The position numbers were made by a program, and so were the translations under genes. From Marsupella aquatica (lineage: Eukaryota; Marchantiophyta), in contig OZ316893.1 in assembly GCA_973895155.1 (NCBI GenBank), forward strand, positions 25,854,001 through 25,918,000: a stretch of DNA of 64,000 nucleotides, in the 5' to 3' direction. The notes under the pieces are model-generated. The model made no database searches and was not told where the DNA came from. It was given only the letters and a program-made list of their open reading frames with translations. Positions within the stretch are counted from its first letter, which is position 1; every line of letters starts with the position of its first letter. Of the stretch, positions 24,459 to 33,572 are shown one piece after another.

Positions 24459-25922
24459 TTACTGAGTTTCAGCCGTCAATGGGTTCTTCTGAGCATGCAA
24501 GAGGATCTCTGACTCAGAGCCATAGTTACTTTCAGTCCCAGGAGACAATGATACATCCTCTTCTCCTGTGGGTGCGAGAGTAGGGAGTTCTGAACTTACA
24601 GCAAATTTCACCCATCTTCTTTCCTTGACGTATTCAATGGCCGGGTATGCTAAAAAGCCAGCCAACGAGATAACCAAACTAAGGAGAACCGTCTGTACAG
24701 AGGCAATGATCATGACCACAATGACGAGCATGCTCGGGAAGACCAACAAAGCAGTGACCGCTCCAGTCTTCAAGGGTATGCTGTATGGTCGCTGCAGGTC
24801 TGGCTGTTTTATTCTCAGCCAGATGAAAGCTGCAAATTCAAGAAGCATACCCAAACAATAGAGGTAATTAAGGACCTCAATGATTTCTTCGAAACTCATC
24901 CAGGAGAGCAGAACAACGCCCGTAGCAGAGCATAGAATTCCCAAAATTGGAGTCCCATACTTAGATCTGACCGCAAAAATCTGAGGCAACATGCCCCTCT
25001 CCCCCATTCCGAGCAGCTGGAAGGAGTCACTGCTCATTTCGGCCTCAAAGAGCCCCATGTTTGACAGAGCGGCAGCGATTTCTATCCACCATTTCAACCA
25101 CACACCCCCAATTGCCATGGCAATATCAGCAAAGTAGCCATCATCCCACGCCGAGCTGCCACCCACAGCCCCCGTGCCAGCCATGAGCGGAACGAGGTAG
25201 GCGAATACCACCAGCACAACAGCCCATAGGAGAGCTTTAGGGAATGTTTTCTTTGGCTCCTCCACTTCCCCTGCCAAAGTGCTGGCCGAATCCCAGTAGT
25301 TCAGATTCCAGAAGAGAGTATTGAGATACCCACGCCAGTTGATGTTTTTTATGTCCAGAATCAGCCATCTCTCAGGCCTTATTAAGGGTATAGCCATAAG
25401 AGACATGATGCAGAAGGGGAGCAAGGAGAAGATGGTCAACGCAACTGCAGTGTACCCAACGATCGTGAGGCCCCGGTAGTTGAGGTAAGTGAGGCCCACC
25501 GTGATTAGGACGAGAGCAATCACTCTGTAGGGTCCTCCCTCGAAGATTGGCATTGCACGCTTGAGATAATCCAGAAACAGAACTGGGTACAGCGCATTAT
25601 CAATCACTCCACTAAGCCATTTCCACCAGCCTTCTTGGAACCCCCAGAAGGGCCCAAACGCTGCAGAGATCCACACCACGTATCCTCCATTCTCCGGGAA
25701 TGCAGTGGCCAATTCGGCAGTCACAAGCGCCTCTGGAATGCTCCAGATGAAGGGGAATACTGCGAATCCTAGCAGGGCCAAGAGCGGACCTCCTGCTTTC
25801 ACCGAGTCCTCCACTCCAAACGGCCCTCCAGACACTTCGTAGAAAATGAGAGCCACCAAGGGCAGCATGGAGAGCTTCGATGGGCCATGATGGGCCTTAC
25901 TGCTGCTGGGAGGCCCCGTCAT
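24459..25922 (-). CDS. PUT: Polyamine/amino-acid transporter (PUT/LAT type)
   Basis: Intronless frame of 487 residues. The start is ATG at 25922: the open frame continues upstream to a GTG, but an in-frame stop precedes that and there is no earlier ATG. It is an APC-superfamily permease with about 12 hydrophobic segments. The first carries the plant PUT signature [20 protein letters not shown], followed by [28 protein letters not shown] and [20 protein letters not shown]. Further family blocks are [17 protein letters not shown] and RSKYGTP. The polar, serine/glutamate-rich C-tail (about 440-487) is probably cytosolic. Arabidopsis relatives are proton-coupled importers of polyamines and paraquat. 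Substrate choice between polyamines and amino acids cannot be read from sequence, and membrane location is not evident. Confidence 0.93.
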   Translation of the reverse strand: MTGPPSSSKAHHGPSKLSMLPLVALIFYEVSGGPFGVEDSVKAGGPLLALLGFAVFPFIWSIPEALVTAELATAFPENGGYVVWISAAFGPFWGFQEGWWKWLSGVIDNALYPVLFLDYLKRAMPIFEGGPYRVIALVLITVGLTYLNYRGLTIVGYTAVALTIFSLLPFCIMSLMAIPLIRPERWLILDIKNINWRGYLNTLFWNLNYWDSASTLAGEVEEPKKTFPKALLWAVVLVVFAYLVPLMAGTGAVGGSSAWDDGYFADIAMAIGGVWLKWWIEIAAALSNMGLFEAEMSSDSFQLLGMGERGMLPQIFAVRSKYGTPILGILCSATGVVLLSWMSFEEIIEVLNYLYCLGMLLEFAAFIWLRIKQPDLQRPYSIPLKTGAVTALLVFPSMLVIVVMIIASVQTVLLSLVISLAGFLAYPAIEYVKERRWVKFAVSSELPTLAPTGEEDVSLSPGTESNYGSESEILLHAQKNPLTAETQ

Positions 25923-26548
25923 TGTTCTCTCTGCAAATCCAATCCTCGCCTCTTCTCCCACTGTCTCACCCTCTTCTTCTCACATACTGAGCTGCTTCCC
26001 TCTTCAAGTAGCAAGTTGCTTCCTCAGACGGGTCTGACTGAAACCCAGATCTTCTTCTTCTTCTCTATGCCATGCTCCCAACCGAGGATGAATAATTCAC
26101 AATCCTTCGTCTGCCCACGGCTCCAAACTTGCCATCAAATCTGCTCTGCTCTAATTCATTCACATCAACACTGCTCTGCTCTTCTCTTCTCTTCTCTGCT
26201 CTAATTCAGTCACCTGAACACGCAAAACTTCCTGTCATGTTCTCAATCAATTTTGGGAATGCTTTCTTCTACACTGTTAGCTCTGCTACGAGTGCTGGCA
26301 ATCACCGATGCAATCACCCATGCTCTTCTTGGTCGTCCTCCATCGTTCTCTTCTGTCAAATCCCAGCATTTACAGTACCGTACTCTGTTCTCTCTCGTGT
26401 GTCCAAATCAAATCAATCAATTCGTTCCCAAATTGCGTGTTCCTGAGTCCCCAAAGCATATCCAACGGTTTTAAGGGTCAATGCACTCTAAACCCAAATT
26501 TAGCCCATCATCCACTGTAGAAGTGTAGAATTAGAAAGAAAAAAAGCA
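25923..26548 (-). promoter_or_regulatory. Leader/promoter region of the transporter, purine-rich
   Basis: On the coding (minus) strand this segment is rich in GA. Between about 26145 and 26220, CTCTGCTCTAATTCA recurs twice around a CTTCT-type tract on the plus strand. GA-rich leaders are common in plant genes. No TATA box is assigned and the extent is a guess. Confidence 0.35.
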
Positions 26549-26830
26549 CCCATATTAGGGGTCTCAACCCTGAAATTTTGATGGACCTAAATTTAGTAAT
26601 TCAGGTTACAGAGAAAAAGTTATGGACTATCAAATTCATAAGTGCTGCCCATAAATCCCATCATTTGGGAAGCCTCATAATCCGGAAGTGCTGGCCATAA
26701 ATCCTATCATTTGGAAAGCCTATAAACTAAACAAATACCCATCTTAGCAGGTCTCAAACCTCAAGATTTGATGGACCTAAATTTAGTATTAAGGTTACAA
26801 ACAGAAAAAGTTATGGACTAACAATATCAT
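26549..26830. repeat. Tandem duplication, 2 copies of about 189 bp
   Basis: Copies begin at about 26549 and 26738. Both contain GATGGACCTAAATTTAGTA, then AGAAAAAGTTATGGACTA. Within the first unit, the shorter string AAGTGCTG(C/G)CCATAAATCC is itself repeated. Confidence 0.8.
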
Positions 26831-29800
26831 AATAGGTAACTGTTGGCCATAAATGCTGGCCATAAAGATTGGTCATGTGTCATACCATAAGTCACTGTAG
26901 AGGCTAGTGGGAAAAAAAATTACAAAACTCTCTCAGAAAGCTATGGCCATTAGTTTCTGACCAAAAGCCATTTAGTTATCTACAACTTTGAAGCTTTGAG
27001 AGGCTCTATTGAATTCAGTCACCAACAGTTCCCCCCCATTATTAGGTTTGTGGGGCCTCTTCAGTCTGCTTGAGGTTTTTCCCCTTTTCCCCTTTTATTG
27101 AGTTTCTTTCCTTTGGGACTGTGTCTGTAGTTTGGAGTTTTTGTTTTTGGGCAGTGTGATATTCTTTTATCTCTATACTCTCCAAAGTGATGTGTGGTCA
27201 ATCACTAGCAGGTTCAAAAATCCCAAACATATCCGGATCTTGTGACATGTGGTTGAATCTCTGATGTAGATGGCAATAGAAACCAGGATAGAGGTCTCTT
27301 GCCTACCTGTCATTTCTACCAAACATGACAGCAGGTTAAAACAATGGAGGCTGACCACCATTTATTTCCATTTATTTAGGGATTGGGGCCATGTTGAGAA
27401 ACCATCCCTCCATAATCAGACCCAATATGGTCCGTTTAGAGGTTAGAGGCTTTTCACCTTACCATTGGAGATGCTCTGGGTGGCTCTACAAGACTTTGGG
27501 GCACTTGTGTTTTTCTTTTCTTCATAGGAAACTGAAGGAACTTAAAGCCCGGATGGACTTGCACGTTGTTCGTGAAGCTCTCATGGATAAACCAAACCTG
27601 CATGGACTGGATCAAAACATAAAAATGTGCTTGGACATTGTTAATTACATTTCTGTCCATAAAGTACAGTGTCAGTAACCAAATCTGCACTTCTATCCAT
27701 AAATTTTCTCTGTCAGTGGCCATAGCATTTTTTTTATTGAGAACTTCGTTGTTTTCTCCCAATACCCTTCCCCTCCACATAATTACTCTGCCTATTTTTA
27801 AGAGTTTAATAAAAAAGATAACATTTAAAGTACGTTAAATTTGGTTCTTATGTAAAGACCTTATAAAGTTTCATCTAGGAAACTTTGAATAGATTGAGTG
27901 CTTCACATTTTATTCATACCGCCTTAAGTAGTTTGCCCAATGGTAAAAACCAAATGAACTTAATTTACTCTAAAATATTTTTTAATATTCAAAAGCCCCG
28001 CAAAGGGGGGAAAGCAAGCAGCACAATGACTCATGAGCCAAGGAGACAATTCCCACCAAGGAGGCCAGTGGCACCCAAATAAGCTCAATTGTCACATATA
28101 GATTACAATGTTTCTACACACTTTCTTGAGATTCTAGGGCATCGATACTTTGCGGGAATGATTATACAATTTCCAGAAATGTTGTTGCAAAATATTTTTT
28201 ATAGAGCATTGCTTGTTATCGGAAATATAGTCATTTTCCCTCGGGGCCCACATCACAGGTGGAGTTTACAAGTAATAACACCCTAAAACTTAAGAAAATA
28301 AAGTTGAGTTTTACTATATTTTTACCCCTAACTTTATGGAATATTCTATGAATATTCTCACTTTTGATATTTAAAAACCTTATAGTTCTTATAATTCTTA
28401 AAATTGGATTAAAACGCCCCTATGTTTCTTCAACAAAATTGTAAAGTCTTCCACGGATTCGAATTAAAAACCCCTAACTTCTTCGCACGCGATGGGTCGG
28501 AAGAAAAGAAGCGAGGACCCAAGATTTTTCTATTGTGAAGCTAAAGGAAATTTTAATTTACATGAGCGTTGTTGTGGAATCCTATTTTTTAGAGACCATT
28601 GCTCTTGCTATAAAAAGTGTTTTGACTAATTTTATTGTTATAGAGCTACTTAAGATTTTTTCTTTTGGGGAGTATTGTTGATGAATCATATTTTCAGAGA
28701 GCAATGTTCTTGTCAGAAAGAGCATCTTTTTTGCTGCAGAGCTATCGGAAATCATGTTGTTCATACGGCGCTGCTCTTGTTACAAGGAGCGCTTCAAGTA
28801 CTTTGCCGCTACGGAAGCTACAGGAAATGTTAAAGGTGCATCTTCATTCTCTATTTCATAATTATACATTCTTAATTTCAGTTTTTGGTGTTATGTTCTT
28901 ACCGTGCCAGAATTTGATGCACATTATGTTCTTATCGTGACAGAAATGTAGGTGGGCAATTAATGACAAAATTTACCATCCATTTGCAGTTAAGCAGTCT
29001 CATGATTATGTGTAATATGGCCTGTCCCCTGTCACAGTCCATGGGGATAGATGAAGACAACCTAGCAATCCATCTGGGCTTTAGTTACAAACTGAAGGGC
29101 CATTTCTTTTCTGAATATAAGATTGACTTTAACCAAAAATCTTCTTAAATGAATTTCAATAAATGCAAATCCCCAAATCAAAGTCATCATGTACTACTTT
29201 AGGTGACAGATACTTGAGGATACATAATATCAATGACATAAGCCCACACACATAATTAGAACTTTCACTATTAATATGAACTATCAATCAATCTAAACAC
29301 TCTAGTATGCAATACCTCTCATTCTTTCTCATGGTCTGTTTCCAAAATGTCATTCTGGCGGGAAACCTTCCTGGGCATTCAATTATGCTGACATTTTTTC
29401 TTAGCCAAAAGATGGGCTGAAAGGTGCCACTGTGTGCACACTCTTTGTGCCCAACTAGTCACTTTCCCCCCAACTTGCACACTCCTTGAAATCCATTAGC
29501 CAGACCGTCTGGCCAGCCAACTCCCCGCAACATCCGAGGGTAGTAAGTAAGTAAAGTAAGCACTTACTATTGATAGCACTGTGCAATGCACCAGCATTGC
29601 GCTAATGTGTCATATTGTAAAAGAATGAAATGCAGTTCCAAAGCACACCCTCTGCATGCTTATCAATTTGTTTCAAAAAAATGTTGCTATAGATGATTAT
29701 TACATCAAATATCAAATCCCACGTGTACCAAATTGTTTTGTCCAGGGGACTCACACCAACCACATTTTTTATGAAAATTCTTAGAACTTGATGATCTTGG

Positions 29801-31100
29801 AGGATTAAGGACTTGTAAGCAACAACCTTGGATACCATCTTTGTCTTTTGAACAGGTACTAGTTTCCACCAGTGGATCTCTGTTTGACCACAAGTTCCCA
29901 ACAATGTACTTGTTAGCCCATAATACTCATTTTACATACAACACAGTTGTGGGTATAATAATGAAAGAGCATATCCTGTTGTTGGGACTTTCTGAATATC
30001 AAGGGGTCATCTCAATAGTTCGTAGCTGGGGACTATTAACTGCTCAAACACAAATCTTGGTGCAATCAACATTCCACAAAAAAGGGCATCTGAAAATAGT
30101 CTATATGTTGTTATATATCACCAAAAGACATCTTAGGGCACAATGGTCCTATGATGGGAAGTGAGCGGGTGAGACTGCAGTGTAGGTCTCTTATTCGCCT
30201 AGGCAAATGAACATTGCCCAGTCTTTTATAGTGGCAATTGTGGTTTTTGATTAAGTGGAGAAATCCACGTTAATAGACCTATCCCCAAAGGTTGGGACCG
30301 TTTTGGTGCACTTTTTACCAACAAAAAAAATCAAAAATGAGTATACTCACAAACCTGCTTCACCATTTATGACTGGTGATCTTTAATCACAACAAGTGGC
30401 ACGTGTTGACAAAAGCAGACATGACAAAAGCAGAACACTCCGGAGGAAATATTTGCATGAAAACTTTCTTTGCAACCAAATAGATCTAAAAAGGTTCAAA
30501 ACAAGCACCAACACATACAAAAGTCATGAGTTACAAATTGGTCTAATATCAACTAACTTCTGATTTGCAGTTTAGACAAGTTCCTGCATTTCATAGCTTC
30601 TTTCACCATAAGCTTATCATTAAAAAAGAGGTCCATGCTGAAAGACGAATGTGAAGATTTTTTTATCAAATTGGTTCTAACAGAGTCTAAGTCATCAGAT
30701 CCAGTTCAAAGAAATTTAGATCCAGCTGTTTAAGACAACCCAACCCTTGCATATCCAACGAGTTATATCACTGTAGTAGTAACTAGGTTTGCACAAATAA
30801 TGATTAATTAAGAAAAATGGTGCCCATTGCAGTAAAGTGGGCCTCAAAATATGTTGCCCTTTTCATGAAATTGGGAGAAAATACAATTCCAGATACATCA
30901 GCCTTAAAATTTTAATATGAGCCAAAATTCCATAAGTGTCAGCCTCTTTCAGTTTACATTCTTGTGACTCCCACCCTAAATTGCACATCCCTCCCCTAAA
31001 CACCCTAAACATGCTCCTCTACCCCATCAGTACAATGTTTACTCTACGGAAAAAATATCATGCAGTTATCAGTATGTGTAAGTTGATCGGATTGGGCACT
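26831..31100. other. AT-rich intergenic region with decayed repeats
   Basis: No gene is recognised in 4.3 kb. At 27046-27180 there is a T/C-rich stretch with TTTTTCCCCTTTTCCCC that resembles three other segments in the window (34530-34740, 47040-47180, 55890-56050). The rest holds short unsupported frames and sequence that reads like old transposon debris without a conserved protein. Confidence 0.45.
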
Positions 31101-31281
31101 TACAAAGTTGTCCTTCAGCAAAAAATATCAGGCTTATTTGCACTTACAAAACGTGCAAAAAAATGCGCAAGTCCGTGTAAAGAAAGGGAAAAATGGGTAC
31201 AAAGTTGTCCTTTAGCTAAAGTTTCAAGGCCTGTTTGCACTAAGAAAAGGTGCAAAAAAGTGCACCTCCGTGTAAATTCAC
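31101..31281. repeat. Tandem duplication, 2 copies of 97 bp
   Basis: TACAAAGTTGTCCTT starts each copy (31101, 31198). Both continue to GTGCAAAAAA and CCGTGTAAA. The copies are moderately diverged. The block lies just downstream of the LDH terminal repeats. Confidence 0.8.
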
Positions 31282-31340
31282 CGGAAAGAACAAGACTCCT
31301 TGCACTTATCCATGTTTTGCACTTATGGAGTGTGCACGCT

Positions 31341-31694
31341 GAGAGATGAGAGAGAGACGACTGTAATCACAATGTAGAGCTCCACGAGATTCATCACAAT
31401 TGAAGCTTTTGCAGCTCGAAGAAATCTTTGGCAGAAGCTTGGAGCTGTGCCCTCTCCGAATCCGAAAGCATGAAGTTGGTAGTTTGCATCCTGAGAGAGA
31501 GAGACGATTGTAATCACAATGTAGACCTCCACAAGATTCATCACAAGTGAAGCTTGTTTTGCACCTCGAAGAACCCTTTGGCAGAAGCTTGGAGCTTTGC
31601 CCTCTCCACATCCGAAAGTATGGAGTTGGCAGTGTGCACTCTGAGAGAGAGAGAGAGACGATTGTAATTTCAATGTAGACCTCCACGAGATTCA
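31341..31694 (-). repeat. Two extra copies of the LDH 3' end
   Basis: Downstream of the LDH stop lie two tandem copies of the segment holding its last codons, stop and proximal 3' region, with a period of about 147-154 bp (anchor CGATTGTAAT or variant at about 31358, 31505 and 31659). Read on the minus strand, each extra copy keeps the LDH C-terminal frame without interruption: NSILSDVERAKLQASAKGFF then EVQNKLHL-stop in the nearer copy, and NFMLSDSERAQLQASAKDFF then ELQKLQL-stop in the farther one. Each copy is preceded by a CT-repeat ending in CAG that resembles a 3' splice acceptor. Whether these cassettes are ever used as alternative last exons is unknown. Confidence 0.85.
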
Positions 31695-32972
31695 TCACAA
31701 GTGAAGCTTGTTTTGCACCTCGAAGAGTCCTTTGGCAGAAGCTTGGAGCTGTGCCCTCTCCGCATCAGAAAGCATGGAGTTGGCCACATCCACCACCCCC
31801 GAGCGCCCCAGACTCGCAGGCAGACTGATGTACACCTCGTCCTCGATGCCATGAAATCCTCGAGCAAGCACCGAGACGGGGTACACCCTCCTCTGATTCC
31901 GAAGCACGCTGCTCACCAATCTGGCCACCGAATAGCCGATCGCCCACGACGTATACCCCTTGAGGTGGATCACCTCCGCCGCGCCATCGACAACCTTCTT
32001 GTGCGTCTCCCGCAGCGCGGCCTGGTTGACTTTGATTTTTTTGCTCTTGAGGAATTCAGAGATCGGAATTCCGGCAACGTTCACACTGTCCCACAAAGGC
32101 ACCGAAGTCTCGCCGTGCTCACCGACGATCTGTGCGTGCACACTTTGAGCGCTCACATGGAAGAATTTGCCAATGAGGGCTCGGAATCTGGAGGAGTCGA
32201 GGGTCGTGCCAGAGCCGATGACCCGGTTGGGAGGAAGGCCGGAGAGCTTCCAGGACACCCACGTGAGGACGTCCACGGGATTGGAGACGATGAGGAGAAT
32301 GGCATCCGGGCTGTGCTTCACGAGCTTCGGGATGATGTTTTTGAAGATGGACACATTTCGGTCGACGAGAGAGAGCCGGTCCTCTCCTTCTCGCTGCCGA
32401 GCTCCCGCCGTGATGATGCAGATGTCGGAGTCTGCGGTGACGGCGTAGTCCGTGTCGGCCATGATTGTCACGTTGGGAAGAAACGCAGCTGCGTGCTGGA
32501 GGTCGAGCATTTCGCCTCGTAGCTTGTCCGGGACAACGTCGACCAGGGCGATCACATCGGCCAGATTCTCTGTCAAGATGGTTTGTGCGCACGCCATCCC
32601 TACGTTCCCCACTCCAACCACCGTGACCTTCGAAGTCTTCGTGTCTCCAGCAAAGACCAAGGGATTCTCCATCCCCGGGAGCTTCGAGAAGAGGGTGTCC
32701 TCCGTCAAGCCTACTTCGTTGGAGGTCTCTTCCGTGGACCCTACTCTGATAGCTCTCCATGGATTCGTTTCCCTCTTCGATTCTTGTGGTCTCTTATTGA
32801 ACCTCCCTCCTTCAGATCCTTGCTTGATGAGATTCGCCGACACTGATCCCTTCTTCCCTTTCCGAAGCACTTGAGTCACACTCCGTTGCTTGATTGCGAC
32901 GGACTCCACACGCTGAGTGCATAGATGTGAGGAGGACCTCCAGCTGAGGAAGTTCACTTCAATGCATGCCAT
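31695..32972 (-). CDS. LDH: L-lactate dehydrogenase with long N-terminal extension
   Basis: Intronless frame of 425 residues from ATG 32972; the reading frame extends upstream only to a GTG. It converts pyruvate and NADH to lactate and NAD+. The Rossmann motif GVGNVG is at 120-125, with D145 as the likely NAD ribose ligand, followed by the ARQREGEDR loop (191-199) and SNPVDVLTW (230-238). DSSRFR (259-264) carries a substrate arginine, and GEHGETSVPLWD (284-295) carries catalytic H286. The fold begins near residue 112, so about 110 residues precede it. Plant LDHs are usually near 350 residues. The extension is rich in S, R and K and could be a targeting peptide or a disordered tail. The gene is visibly GC-richer than its surroundings, enough to leave a long antisense open frame. 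Both ends are partly duplicated in tandem. Confidence 0.95.
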   Translation of the reverse strand: MACIEVNFLSWRSSSHLCTQRVESVAIKQRSVTQVLRKGKKGSVSANLIKQGSEGGRFNKRPQESKRETNPWRAIRVGSTEETSNEVGLTEDTLFSKLPGMENPLVFAGDTKTSKVTVVGVGNVGMACAQTILTENLADVIALVDVVPDKLRGEMLDLQHAAAFLPNVTIMADTDYAVTADSDICIITAGARQREGEDRLSLVDRNVSIFKNIIPKLVKHSPDAILLIVSNPVDVLTWVSWKLSGLPPNRVIGSGTTLDSSRFRALIGKFFHVSAQSVHAQIVGEHGETSVPLWDSVNVAGIPISEFLKSKKIKVNQAALRETHKKVVDGAAEVIHLKGYTSWAIGYSVARLVSSVLRNQRRVYPVSVLARGFHGIEDEVYISLPASLGRSGVVDVANSMLSDAERAQLQASAKGLFEVQNKLHL

Positions 32973-33205
32973 GGTTATGACTTCCACCTCTTCTTGAGAT
33001 GGAACCTACTGCAAACGCAAGCTGATGACCAGCAAAAACAGATTTCAGTATCTTACAGTGCATACCCTTGAGGAGGACATCCAGCTGAGAAGATTCACAT
33101 CAATGCAAGTCATGGTTATTTCTTTCACCTCTTCGTGAAATTAAATTGCCTAGGAACCTATTGCAGACGCAAGCTAAGCTGCTGACCAGCAAGCACAGAT
33201 TTTCA
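32930..33205 (-). repeat. Tandem duplication of LDH leader and start region
   Basis: The segment 32930-33060 (LDH start and leader) is repeated at about 33062-33205. Shared plus-strand blocks include ATCCAGCTGAG, CATGGTTAT and TTCACCTCTTC or close variants, then GACGCAAGCT and GACCAGCAA. The upstream copy has a short insertion (AAATTGCCTAGG region). Confidence 0.8.
33045..33113 (-). CDS. Short uORF copy of the LDH N-terminus
   Basis: About 140 bp upstream of the LDH start lies a diverged tandem copy of its leader and first codons. It holds an ATG (33113) opening a 22-codon frame, MTCIDVNLLSWMSSSRVCTV plus two residues and TGA (33045). The LDH protein begins MACIEVNFLSWRSSSHLCTQ. Frame is kept and several changes are conservative (E to D, F to L). 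If transcription starts further upstream, this would be an upstream ORF. Translation is not shown. Confidence 0.45.
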   Translation of the reverse strand: MTCIDVNLLSWMSSSRVCTVRY

Positions 33206-33448
33206 CTATCTAAGCAGCTGACTCTGTTGCTCCACCTACATGCCCGGATCCCTGGTCGGTCTCGCGCCTTCGCTAGAGATCTAATTAACTCTCCTCTCGG
33301 GGCTTCATTCGGTAAAACCTCTGCAGAGGAGTTTAATACTCATTCCCTCTCTCATTCATTCGTGCTTACTGTAATGCCATATCAAAGACATTGCAAAGAC
33401 AGCATTCTATTCGAGGTGCTGTCTTCGCAAAAAGAAATTCTGTAGAAC

Positions 33449-33572
33449 GAGATCAAATCCGAATGCCACGTTCCTCCAAAGACTCGTGAGGTTGTTTCCA
33501 CCCTTAGGATGAGATCAAATCCGAATGCCACGTTCCTCCAAAGACTCGTGAGGTTGTTTCCACCCTTAGGAT
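33449..33572. repeat. Exact tandem duplication, 62 bp unit
   Basis: GAGATCAAATCCGAATGCC starts at 33449 and 33511, and the two copies read identically through CCACCCTTAGGAT. The repeat lies about 500 bp upstream of the LDH start, in its presumed promoter. As with the other exact repeat, recent origin or assembly error are both possible. Confidence 0.93.

Noticed and set aside
25923-25961. Extending the transporter to 25961
   Set aside because: It begins with GTG and is preceded by an in-frame stop. ATG 25922 is the first usable start in a plant nuclear gene.
31306-31698. 130-codon repetitive minus-strand frame below LDH
   Set aside because: It is an alternate frame through the triplicated LDH 3' ends. 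The repeat itself is reported instead.
31701-32522. 273-codon plus-strand open frame opposite LDH
   Set aside because: It is the antisense of a GC-rich LDH coding sequence whose codon bias removes stops. No domain is seen and the LDH motifs on the other strand are complete.
32119-32760. 213-codon minus-strand frame overlapping LDH
   Set aside because: Out-of-frame shadow of the same LDH codons, rich in R, H and P from codon bias.
32973-32987. Extending LDH five codons upstream
   Set aside because: That start is GTG. The first ATG of the frame is at 32972, and the duplicated upstream copy also aligns from that ATG.
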